From Burkholderiaceae bacterium (lineage in GTDB: Bacteria; Pseudomonadota; Gammaproteobacteria; Burkholderiales; Burkholderiaceae_E), in the NCBI GenBank assembly GCA_019428955.1, contig JAHYJF010000195.1, positions 1-6,780 of the forward strand: DNA of 6,780 bases, written 5' to 3'. Made by a program: the position numbers and the translations under genes. Of this stretch, positions 1 through 6,377 are shown in pieces. Under the pieces are notes generated by a model. It had not been told where the DNA came from and did no database searches. It saw only the letters and a program-made list of their open reading frames with translations. Every line of letters begins with the position of its first letter. The first letter of the stretch is position 1.

Positions 1-1
1 G

Positions 2-796
2 AGGGGATCGATACTGCCGGAGCGGCGGGTGGGCTACGTCATCGTGTGCGACGACATCACCGAGATGGTGTCGGCGCAACGCGCGCTGGCCTGGGCCGAT
101 GTGGCGCGGCGCCTGGCCCACGAGATCATGAACCCGCTTACGCCAATTCAGCTGGCTACCGAGCGCCTGCGTGCCAAGCTTGCCGGCCGCTTGCCGCCGG
201 CCGAGGACAAGCTGCTCGAAAGCAGCGCCAGGACTATCATTCAGCAGGTAAGTTCGCTCAAGCAGATGGTCGACGAGTTCCGTGACTACGCCCGGCTGCC
301 CTCCGCGGTGCTGGCGCCGCTCGATCTCAACGCGCTGGTTGAGGAGGTGGCAAGGCTCTACGCCGGGCCCGAAGTCGGCGCCCATTTGCGGGTCGAGCTC
401 GATTCGGAGGTGCCGCTGATCATGGCCGACAGCGGACAGTTACGCCAGGTGGTGCACAATCTGGTCAAGAATTCGCTCGAGGCAATCGGCAAGTCCGAAG
501 AGGCGGAAGTGGTACTGTCGACGGCGACGATCGAATCTCCGTCGGGGACGCGAACGGCGCGCCTGCAGGTGCGCGATAACGGCCCGGGATTTGCTTCGGC
601 CGTGCTGGGCCGCATCTTCGAGCCTTACGTGACCACCAAGTCGCGCGGCACCGGTCTCGGACTGGCGATTGTGCGCAAGATCGTCGAGGAGCACGGCGCC
701 CGAATCGACGCCTCGAACGTCGCCGGTGAACCCGGCCGGGGAGCGCAAGTTTCCCTGCACTTTACGAAACTCGCGAAAAGCGGGGAGAATAGTTAG
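2..796 (+). CDS. ntrY: NtrY sensor histidine kinase, C-terminal part (5' end outside window)
   Basis: Membrane-bound sensor kinase of the NtrY/NtrX two-component system, which responds to nitrogen and, in some relatives, redox status; it autophosphorylates on histidine and passes phosphate to NtrX. The frame is open from base 2, so only the last 264 residues are here; full NtrY proteins are about 700-750 residues with N-terminal membrane helices, HAMP and PAS domains. Seen, counted from the first in-frame codon: the end of a PAS domain (GYVIVCDDIT), the H-box with phospho-acceptor His40 (RRLAHEIMNPLTP), an N-box (HNLVKNSLEAI, about 152-162), a G1 box (DNGPGF, about 192), an F-box (IFEPYVTTK, about 205) and a G2 box (GTGLGLAIV, about 216). 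All catalytic ATP-binding motifs are present, so the kinase core looks functional. The usual Lys of HEIKNPLTP is Met here. A GTG at 29 is only an internal codon, not the real start. ntrX follows 32 bp downstream on the same strand. Confidence 0.93.
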   Translation, partial: RGSILPERRVGYVIVCDDITEMVSAQRALAWADVARRLAHEIMNPLTPIQLATERLRAKLAGRLPPAEDKLLESSARTIIQQVSSLKQMVDEFRDYARLPSAVLAPLDLNALVEEVARLYAGPEVGAHLRVELDSEVPLIMADSGQLRQVVHNLVKNSLEAIGKSEEAEVVLSTATIESPSGTRTARLQVRDNGPGFASAVLGRIFEPYVTTKSRGTGLGLAIVRKIVEEHGARIDASNVAGEPGRGAQVSLHFTKLAKSGENS

Positions 797-828
797 TACA
801 TGATGCATTTGGAATTTGAGACCCGCCT

Positions 829-1578
829 ATGGCCGACATTCTCGTAGTCGACGACGAAATCGGCATTCGCGAGCTGCTCTCCGAGATTCTCGGCGATGAG
901 GGGCACACCGTATTGCTCGCGGAAAGCGCGCGCGAGGCGCGCCTGATGCGCGACGATAACCGCCTCGACCTGGTGCTGCTCGACATCTGGATGCCTGACA
1001 CCGATGGGGTCTCGCTGCTCAAGGAATGGTCCGCTGGTGGCAAGCTCACCATGCCGGTGATCATGATGTCCGGGCACGCGACGATCGACACCGCTGTCGA
1101 GGCGACCAAGATCGGGGCGATCGACTTCCTGGAAAAGCCGATCACGATGCAGAAGCTGCTGCGGGCGGTGGAGAAGGGACTGCACCGGCGGGAACAGCAG
1201 GTGACCGGGCGGCTATACCGCGATGGTCTGCCACCAAATGCACAGCGCCACCAATCGGATTCGCCGGGCTCGCTGGGCGGCTCCGGGGTAATGGCCGCTC
1301 GCGGCGATGCCGGTCTGCTTGACGCCAATGGCGCCGGTTCGCGACTGGGCGCGATGCCCGCCGCGGTGGCGGTTGCCGACCTGCCGCTTGAACTGCCGCT
1401 GCGCGAGGCCCGCGACGCGTTCGAGCGCGCCTACTTCGAACACCACCTTAGTCGTGAGAATGGCAGCATGACCCGCGTGGCGGAGCGCACCGGGTTGGAG
1501 CGCACTCACCTTTATCGCAAGCTCAAGCAGCTCGGCATCGACCTTGCCGGCGGCGCTTACCGCAAGAATAATTCTTGA
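829..1578 (+). CDS. ntrX: NtrX-like response regulator lacking the AAA+ domain (REC + Fis HTH)
   Basis: Partner regulator of NtrY. Residues 1-118 are a complete receiver domain: acidic pair Asp8-Asp9, phospho-acceptor Asp52 (LLDIWMP), Ser81 (MMSGHA) and Lys103 (EKP). Residues about 187-240 are the family's typical C-terminus: a linker helix (LREARDAFERAYFEHHL) and a Fis-type helix-turn-helix (TRVAERTGLERTHLYRKLKQ), which should bind DNA. Between them lie only about 70 Gly/Ala/Ser-rich, low-complexity residues. Ordinary NtrX is about 450 residues, with a central AAA+ domain carrying Walker A, GAFTGA and Walker B motifs; none is visible here and the total is 249. The frame is continuous, so this is an in-frame absence. 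From architecture alone it could act like PrrA/RegA/ActR (REC plus Fis HTH), without directly activating sigma-54 polymerase. The ATG at 829 is chosen because MADILVVDDE is the normal receiver start; its Shine-Dalgarno is weak. The stop overlaps the trkA start. Confidence 0.88.
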   Translation: MADILVVDDEIGIRELLSEILGDEGHTVLLAESAREARLMRDDNRLDLVLLDIWMPDTDGVSLLKEWSAGGKLTMPVIMMSGHATIDTAVEATKIGAIDFLEKPITMQKLLRAVEKGLHRREQQVTGRLYRDGLPPNAQRHQSDSPGSLGGSGVMAARGDAGLLDANGAGSRLGAMPAAVAVADLPLELPLREARDAFERAYFEHHLSRENGSMTRVAERTGLERTHLYRKLKQLGIDLAGGAYRKNNS

Positions 1579-2966
1579 AAATCATCATCCTCGGCGCAGG
1601 ACGGGTTGGCGTTTCGGTTGCCGAAAACCTGGTATCCGAGCGTAACGACATCACCGTCATCGATACCAATTTGACGCAGCTCAATGAGTTGCAGAATCGG
1701 CTCGACCTGCGCACGGTAGCCGGCAACGGCACCCATGTCCCGGTGCTGAAAGCCGCCGGCGCCGAAGATGCCGACATGCTGATCGCGACGGCCGCCCGCG
1801 ACGAGACCAACCTGGTGGCCTGCCAGCTGGCCGCCAAGGTCTTCAACGTCCCGACGCGCATCGCGCGGATCCGGGCGCCGGAGTTTCTCGATCACCCCGA
1901 GATCGTCGGCGCCGACGGCTTCCAGGTCGACCACCTGATCTGCCCCGAACAGACGGTCACCGACTACGTCAGCAAACTGATCCAGTTTCCCGAAGCCTTG
2001 CAGGTGCTCGAGTTCGCTGAAGGGCGGGTCTGCCTGATCGTGGTTCGTGCCTACGCCGGTGGACCGCTGGTGTCCCATCCGGTCAGCGACCTGCGCAAGC
2101 ACCACCCCAATGTCGACATGCGGGTGGTGGCGATCTTCCGTGGCGACCGGCCGGTTAGCCCCGACGGCGAAACGATGATTGAGCCGGGTGACGAGGTGTT
2201 CATGCTGGCGGCGTCGGAACACATCCGCACGGCACTCACCGACTTGCGCCGGGTCGAGAAGCCGGTTCGCAGGGTGATCATCGCCGGCGGTGGCAACATC
2301 GGGCTGCGGCTGGCGCGCGCCCTGGGCTCCAACTACAACATCAAGGTGATCGAGGCCGAGCGGCGGCGCTGCGAGTATCTCGCCGGCGAACTGCCGTCAT
2401 CGGCGGTGGTCCTCAACGGCGACTCGAGCAACGAAGAACTGTTGCTTGACGAGGGCGTCGCCGAAACCGACCTGTTCGTCGCGCTGACCAACGACGATGA
2501 AACCAACATCATGTCGTGCATGCTCGCCAAGCGCATGGGTGCGCGCCGCGTGATCGCACTGATCAACCGCCAGGCCTACGCCGATCTGATGCAGGGCAGC
2601 CAGATCGATATCGCGGTCGTGCCGGCGCAAACGACCATCGGCGGCCTGCTCAAGCACGTTCGCGGGGGCGATGTCGTGGCAGTGCACTCCTTGCGCCGCG
2701 GGGCGGCCGAGGCGCTCGAGGCGATCGCCCATGGCGATACAAAGTCATCCAAGGTGGTCGGGCGCAGGATCGACGAAATCGACCTGCCCAGGGACGCGAT
2801 GATCGGCGCGATCGTGCGCGGCGGCAGTGGGCGGCCGTCGGAGGTCGTGATCGCCCATCACGACACGGTGATCGAGTCCGAGGATCACGTCATCGTGTTC
2901 GTCACCAACAAGCGCACGCTGCCCAAGCTCGAAAAACTGTTCCAGGTCGGCGTCGGGTTCTTCTGA
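1575..2966 (+). CDS. trkA: TrkA, cytosolic NAD-binding subunit of the Trk K+ uptake system
   Basis: Peripheral membrane protein that binds NAD(H) and other nucleotides and gates the TrkH potassium channel. At 463 residues it has the usual family length (E. coli TrkA 458) and the usual duplicated architecture. First RCK_N Rossmann fold: GAGRVG at 7-12, with acidic Asp30 ending strand 2 (VIDTN). First RCK_C domain: about 140-222. Second RCK_N: GGGNIG at 238-243, with Glu260 as the matching acidic residue. Second RCK_C: about 370-455. The start is TTG at 1575: it gives the conserved MKIIILGAGRVG beginning and overlaps the ntrX stop by four bases (TTGA), implying translational coupling. No strong Shine-Dalgarno is present, which fits coupling. 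trkH follows after 40 bp. No disruption is seen; the assignment is firm. Confidence 0.96.
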   Translation: MKIIILGAGRVGVSVAENLVSERNDITVIDTNLTQLNELQNRLDLRTVAGNGTHVPVLKAAGAEDADMLIATAARDETNLVACQLAAKVFNVPTRIARIRAPEFLDHPEIVGADGFQVDHLICPEQTVTDYVSKLIQFPEALQVLEFAEGRVCLIVVRAYAGGPLVSHPVSDLRKHHPNVDMRVVAIFRGDRPVSPDGETMIEPGDEVFMLAASEHIRTALTDLRRVEKPVRRVIIAGGGNIGLRLARALGSNYNIKVIEAERRRCEYLAGELPSSAVVLNGDSSNEELLLDEGVAETDLFVALTNDDETNIMSCMLAKRMGARRVIALINRQAYADLMQGSQIDIAVVPAQTTIGGLLKHVRGGDVVAVHSLRRGAAEALEAIAHGDTKSSKVVGRRIDEIDLPRDAMIGAIVRGGSGRPSEVVIAHHDTVIESEDHVIVFVTNKRTLPKLEKLFQVGVGFF

Positions 2967-3006
2967 CGTCCCGGCTCCGCGCTCCGCAAACCGCGATAGA
3001 TCGACG

Positions 3007-4467
3007 ATGAACCGCATTTCGGCGATTGCCCATGACCTGGCCGGCCTCTGGATAATGTTCTCCGGCACCTTCGTGCTGCCGCTCGCCTGGTCGCTGGCAG
3101 TGGAAGACGGAATCCACATGAGCTTCGTCATTGCCGGGGCCGCTTCCCTGGTTGTCGGACTCATGCTGCGGCTCATTACCCGTCACAGCAAGCGCGAGCT
3201 GCTGCCCCGCGAAAACGGCCTGCTGGTGGTGGTCGGCCTGTTCTCGCTGGCGGCGCTGGCGGCGGTGCCGTTTCTGCTGGCCCTGCCCGCCATGAGCGTC
3301 ACCGACGCATTCTTCGAGGCGAGCGCGGGGCTGACGACTACCGGGGCCACGGTGATCACCGGGCTGGAATATATCCCCCAGTCGCTGAACATCTGGCGCC
3401 ATGCGATGCAATGGTATGGCGGCATGGGCATCATCGTGCTGGCCGTGGCGATCCTGCCGGTGCTCGGGGTCGGCGGCATGCAGCTGTTCAAGGCCGAGAC
3501 GCCCGGGCCGATGAAGGACGGCAGGCTTACCCCCCGCGTCACCCAAACCGCCCGCCACCTGTGGCTGCTCTACGCTCTCCTGACCGCGCTCTGCGTGGTG
3601 TTGTTGCGCCTGGCAGGAATGACCTGGTTCGAGGCGGTGTCGCACGCCTTCTCGGCGCTGTCGCTGGGCGGTTTCTCGACCCGCGACGCGGGCATCGAGA
3701 GTTTCGACCTGATAGGCGTCGAGGTGGTGCTCGGGATCTTCATGATGATCGCCGTCACCAACTTCGCCACCCACTTCACGGCCCTGCGGCAACGCTCCGT
3801 GAAGGCCTACCTCAATGACAGCGAGGCGTATGCCAGCTGGCTGCTGATCATCGCCAGCGGCTTTATCCTCGCCTACTATCTCTACGCCCACGAGCACCTC
3901 TATCCCGACTTCTGGGTGGCGCTGCGCCACGCGCTGTTTGGCGCGATCGCACTCGGCACTTCGAGCGGCTACGGCAGCACCGACTACGGCATCTGGCCGA
4001 TCTTCGGCGGCATGTGGATCCTTCTGCTCGGTTGCGTGGCCTCATCGGCCGGTTCGACTGGCGGCGGCATCAAGATGATCCGTGCCCTCATTCTGCTCAA
4101 GCAGACCCGGCGCGAGCTGGCGCGCATCGTTCATCCCAAGCAGGTCAAGCCCCTGGCGATCAACGGCCAGCCGATCCCCACCAAGGTGATCATGGCGGTG
4201 CTCGGCTTCATGCTGCTCTACGGGGTGACGATCACGGTGCTGATCTTCGTGATGCTGGCTACCGGGATGGACTTCATGTCGGCCGTCACCGGCGTGATTT
4301 CGATCGTCAACAACATCGGGCCGGCGCTGGGGCTGCTCGGGCCAAGCGGCAACTACGCCCAGCTCAGCGACTTCCAGACCTGGGTGATGGCGGTCGCAAT
4401 GATCGCCGGCCGGCTCGAGTTGCTGACTTTCGCGGTCATCTTCACCGCGGCCTTCTGGCGCCGCTGA
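3007..4467 (+). CDS. trkH: TrkH, K+ channel subunit of the Trk uptake system
   Basis: Inner-membrane, K+-conducting subunit that works with TrkA as its regulatory ring. Its 486 residues match the family (E. coli TrkH 483). The protein is hydrophobic throughout, with the four pore-loop repeats of the SKT superfamily: P1 around TTTGA (110-114), P2 around SLGGF (219-223), P3 around GTSSGYGST (317-325) and P4 around NNIGPALG (435-442). The gate-loop signature AGSTGGG is at 348-354, and the C-terminus GRLELLTFAVIFTAAFWRR is typical. Each filter Gly is present, so it should conduct K+. ATG 3007 starts a normal first transmembrane helix (LAGLWIMFSGTFVLPLAW), although the upstream Shine-Dalgarno is poor. 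trkA and trkH side by side is common in beta- and some gammaproteobacteria. In such GC-rich DNA the gene casts a long antisense open frame (2902-3930), which has no protein-like features. Confidence 0.96.
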   Translation: MNRISAIAHDLAGLWIMFSGTFVLPLAWSLAVEDGIHMSFVIAGAASLVVGLMLRLITRHSKRELLPRENGLLVVVGLFSLAALAAVPFLLALPAMSVTDAFFEASAGLTTTGATVITGLEYIPQSLNIWRHAMQWYGGMGIIVLAVAILPVLGVGGMQLFKAETPGPMKDGRLTPRVTQTARHLWLLYALLTALCVVLLRLAGMTWFEAVSHAFSALSLGGFSTRDAGIESFDLIGVEVVLGIFMMIAVTNFATHFTALRQRSVKAYLNDSEAYASWLLIIASGFILAYYLYAHEHLYPDFWVALRHALFGAIALGTSSGYGSTDYGIWPIFGGMWILLLGCVASSAGSTGGGIKMIRALILLKQTRRELARIVHPKQVKPLAINGQPIPTKVIMAVLGFMLLYGVTITVLIFVMLATGMDFMSAVTGVISIVNNIGPALGLLGPSGNYAQLSDFQTWVMAVAMIAGRLELLTFAVIFTAAFWRR

Positions 4468-4563
4468 CCGCCGCGCAGCTGCCGCACGCAACGGTGCGCC
4501 CGCGTTCGTCGGTCGCAGTGCGTCGGCCGTCGGCCCGCTGGGGACGTAGATCCAGGCTTCGCC

Positions 4564-4586
4564 GACACTGGTATCGAGCCAGCGTC
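4564..4586 (+). promoter_or_regulatory. Imperfect dyad directly before the DUF3567 Shine-Dalgarno
   Basis: GACACTGG (4564-4571) and CCAGCGTC (4579-4586) pair at 7 of 8 positions around a 7-base loop (TATCGAG). The right arm ends at the base before AGGAAG, the ribosome binding site of the next gene. It could be an RNA hairpin affecting initiation or an operator for a dimeric protein; chance is also possible in such GC-rich DNA. Confidence 0.3.
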
Positions 4587-4592
4587 AGGAAG
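4587..4592 (+). promoter_or_regulatory. Shine-Dalgarno AGGAAG that fixes the DUF3567 start
   Basis: AGGAAG lies 6 bases before the ATG at 4599. The same reading frame is open far upstream (from about 4014, inside trkH), so this site and the family-typical N-terminus decide the true start. Confidence 0.7.
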
Positions 4593-4598
4593 CCAGCT

Positions 4599-4844
4599 AT
4601 GAACATGATCTACAACAGCCCCCACTACTGTGTCGTCGAATTCCATGACGCCGCCGGCGAGTTCGGCGGCTTCGAGATCATGGATAAGGCGCAGCGGCGT
4701 GAAATGTATCTCGGCGGCACCATGGCACAGCGCTTCCGTCACGAAGTCGAGGAAATGATCGCCCGCGAAACCAGCACCGACGACCTCGATGCCTTCCTGG
4801 GCCGCTTCGACGGGTTGATGCAGCATTCCCTGACAATGCACTGA
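4599..4844 (+). CDS. DUF3567 family small protein
   Basis: Encodes 81 residues. I recognise it as DUF3567, a family of small proteins of unknown function found mainly in betaproteobacteria. The matching pattern is an MNMIYNSPHYCVVEF start, a central G(F/Y)EIMDK followed by REMYLGGTMAQRFR, and an acidic helix ending DLDAFLGRFDGLMQ near the C-terminus. No signal peptide, membrane helix or metal-binding cysteine pattern is visible; it contains a single Cys11 and should be cytosolic. The start is ATG 4599 with a good Shine-Dalgarno; upstream codons in this frame are an out-of-frame reading of trkH. It stands alone, with 131 bp to trkH and the convergent narK remnant downstream, so its neighbours do not reveal its job. 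No function is claimed. Confidence 0.85.
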   Translation: MNMIYNSPHYCVVEFHDAAGEFGGFEIMDKAQRREMYLGGTMAQRFRHEVEEMIARETSTDDLDAFLGRFDGLMQHSLTMH

Positions 4845-4991
4845 AGCCTCGCAGCCTGGTGGCTAGCCCGCTCCGATAGCTGCCCCACGAAACATTATTT
4901 GCACCAAGTCAATCCGTCGCCCCTCACGCCTTTGGGAGCGCCCCGAGCCCTTGCCATTGGCACGGTGTCTGCGCCTGCCTGCGAACGCATA
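4845..4991. other. Convergent intergenic region between DUF3567 and the narK remnant
   Basis: These 147 bp have no gene. Transcription from the DUF3567 gene and from narK would meet here, but I find no clear rho-independent terminator; the only short stem (AGCC TGGT GGCT, near 4854) lacks a T-tract. A sigma-54-like element is noted separately at 4958-4972. Confidence 0.55.
4958..4972 (+). promoter_or_regulatory. Possible sigma-54 (-24/-12) promoter-like element
   Basis: TGGCACG-GTGT-CTGC keeps the invariant GG and GC with the required 10-base spacing and matches the -24 half fully; the -12 half has C for the first T of TTGC. It points rightward into the narK remnant, antisense to it, with no obvious plus-strand gene directly downstream. 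It may be a chance match. Confidence 0.25.
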
Positions 4992-6190
4992 TCACGGGTT
5001 CTTGATTTCAGCTTTGGGGCCCAGGTAGTACCACCAGTTGAGCACCAGGCACGCCGCGTAGAAAATGGCGAAGCCGTACAGAGCATTTTCAGGGGTCGAG
5101 GCCTTGATCTGCTCGCCGAATACCTGGGGAATGACGAACGCGCCATAGGCCGCTACCGCAGAGGTCCAACCCAGGACCGGACCGGCCTGCTCCTTGGAGA
5201 ACACCTGGGAAATGGTACGGAACGTCGAACCGTTGCCAATGCCTGACATCGCAAACAGCACCAGGAACAGCAGAAGAACGGCATGAAGTACTGTTCGGGG
5301 GTGGCCGACTGATAGGCTGCTTTCATGTAGTAGGCCACGCCCAGAGCCGCAGCCACCATCACGATGGTGGTGAATTGTGTCACTTTGGCGCCGCCCACCT
5401 TGTCGGCAACCCAACCGCCTATAGGGCGAATCAGCGCGCCGATGAACGGCCCCATCCACGCATACGCGAGGGCTCTGGGCCCATTGGGGTTGGTAGCGTG
5501 GATCATCACGCCGTCGGGTCCCATCACGTGGGTGAAACCGAAGATCACCGCGATCGCCAGCGCGAAGCCCGCGGAATAGCCGATAAAGCTACCGAAGGTC
5601 ATGGTGTAGATGGTGCTCATCACCCAGGTGTGCTTGTTGCCGAAGATCTTGAACTGGCGCTCGAGGTTAGGCTTGATCTCGCCGGGGATCTGCTTCATCA
5701 AGAACACCGTGGCTGCCAGGATGCCAAGCAGAACGAACCACTTGGCCCAATCCGGCGCGCCAAGGCCTGCCGGGGCTGGCAGGATCACGTACAGGCCGGC
5801 AGCGGCAGTGATGGCGCTGATAAGCAGCATGCCGGTGATCTTGGACATGGCGCCCAGCGGAGAACCAGGATTGGGAGTCACCTCTTGGGTGCGGATGTTG
5901 TTCATCCCGAACCACGCGGCCGCCACGAGGGGAATGAGGATCGCCGCCCAGATGAAGCCGGCATTCTGGATGAAGGTGGCGTCCCCGCCTTGATCTTGCC
6001 CAAAATCCAGCCGCTGTCCTTGGTCAAGGTTATCGGGTCGCCGCCCAGACCGGACAGGAAAGCCAGGAACTGGAACATCGCCAGCGGCGAGTTCTTATCC
6101 TGCAAGGCGATGCCGGTACCGATTGCCGGAATTATCAGCAGTGCGGTGGTAAAGAAGATGGTGTGGCGCCCGCCGGCGATCCGGATGAAG
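4992..6190 (-). pseudogene. narK: narK-type nitrate/nitrite MFS transporter, 5'-truncated and broken
   Basis: Remnant of an inner-membrane major-facilitator protein that imports nitrate and/or exports nitrite for respiratory nitrate reduction. From the N-terminal side, three reading-frame blocks are recognisable: (1) IRIAGGRHTIFFTTALLII through MFQFLAFLSGLGG, then DPITLTKDSGWILGKIKAG (down to about 5986); (2) DATFIQNAGFIWAA through GGWVADKVGGAKVTQFTTI to EQYFMPFF (to about 5273); (3) LLLFLVLFAMSGIGNGSTFR to PKAEIKNP and a TGA at 4992-4994. Joining them needs a frame change near 5983-5986 and another near 5272; each fits a single missing base. The first ~80-90 residues are absent. About 55 residues expected between GLGG and GGDP, including the ASSMxNISFFxP and NAGLGN signatures, are also missing. 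It cannot make a working transporter as written. The left stop is firm; the right edge is uncertain within 6185-6206, where narH sequence begins on the other strand. Confidence 0.85.
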
Positions 6191-6366
6191 AAACTCGACG
6201 GAGCGTTTCGTCATCCCTACCACCCACCGGGAGTACGCCGAGAACGCCTACGAGCTCAGGGGGGGGCGGCGGCTTCACCTTCGGCAACGGCTGTTCCGAT
6301 GGGGCCACTGATGCCAGCCTCTTCGGGTCGCGCAAGAAGCGCACGATCCCGATCAAGGCCGCCTGA
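6191..6366 (+). pseudogene. narH: narH (nitrate reductase beta subunit), C-terminal fragment with frameshift
   Basis: Last ~55 codons of the iron-sulfur beta subunit that carries electrons from NarI to NarG. The plus-strand frame reads LDGAFVIPTTHREYAENAYEL up to about 6258. It then needs a frame change inside an 8-G run (6259-6266) to continue as GGFTFGNGCSDGATDASLFG and IPIKAA, ending with TGA at 6364-6366. FTFGxGC near the end, followed by a LF..R/K tail, matches the NarH C-terminus as I remember it from E. coli and denitrifiers. The position directly before narJ (11-bp gap) supports the call. All four iron-sulfur cluster-binding regions would lie upstream and are absent, as is narG. The left edge abuts the opposite-strand narK remnant and is uncertain by about 15 bases. 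The fragment is non-functional. Confidence 0.75.
6259..6266 (+). repeat. 8-G homopolymer at the narH frame change
   Basis: Eight consecutive G on the plus strand mark exactly where the narH reading frame switches. Such runs are prone to replication slippage and to sequencing errors, so either could explain the frameshift. Confidence 0.8.
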
Positions 6367-6373
6367 GGGGAAG
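6366..6373 (+). promoter_or_regulatory. Shine-Dalgarno AGGGGAAG of narJ
   Basis: A purine-rich AGGGGAAG begins at the last base of the narH stop codon and lies 4 bases before the narJ ATG at 6378, so initiation of narJ would be efficient if the region were transcribed. Confidence 0.65.
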
Positions 6374-6377
6374 CGCG

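Larger units (their letters stand above)
4468..4598. other. Intergenic gap between trkH and the DUF3567 gene
   Basis: This 131-bp GC-rich gap has no recognisable gene. It contains a small possible hairpin (CGCAC/GTGCG, 4483-4498) without a T-tract, too weak to call a terminator, and an imperfect dyad at 4564-4586 listed separately. I see no convincing -10/-35 promoter pair. Confidence 0.6.

Noticed and set aside
1190..1390. A frameshift in ntrX hiding an AAA+ domain
   Set aside because: The frame is continuous, and only about 210 bp lie between the two domains, too little to encode an AAA+ domain in any frame.
1557..2222. 221-codon minus-strand open frame opposite trkA
   Set aside because: Shadow of trkA; Asp/Gly/Arg-rich with no recognisable domain.
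2902..3930. 342-codon open frame on the minus strand opposite trkH and the trkA end
   Set aside because: Its composition (His/Gln/Arg/Gly-rich, no hydrophobic core) is typical of an antisense shadow of a GC-rich gene, and trkH on the other strand is unmistakable.
4483..4498. CGCAC/GTGCG hairpin after trkH as a terminator
   Set aside because: Only five base pairs and no T-tract; the GC-rich background makes such stems common.
4014..4598. Upstream extension of the DUF3567 reading frame into trkH
   Set aside because: The extension is trkH read out of frame; the ATG at 4599 has a Shine-Dalgarno and gives the family-typical N-terminus.
4500..4600. Possible minus-strand protein fragment (RWLDTSVGEAWIYVP-like reading)
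   Set aside because: It looks briefly protein-like but has no start, no ribosome binding site and no continuation that I can recognise.
4854..4866. AGCC TGGT GGCT stem after the DUF3567 gene as a terminator
   Set aside because: Four base pairs with no T-run; not convincing.
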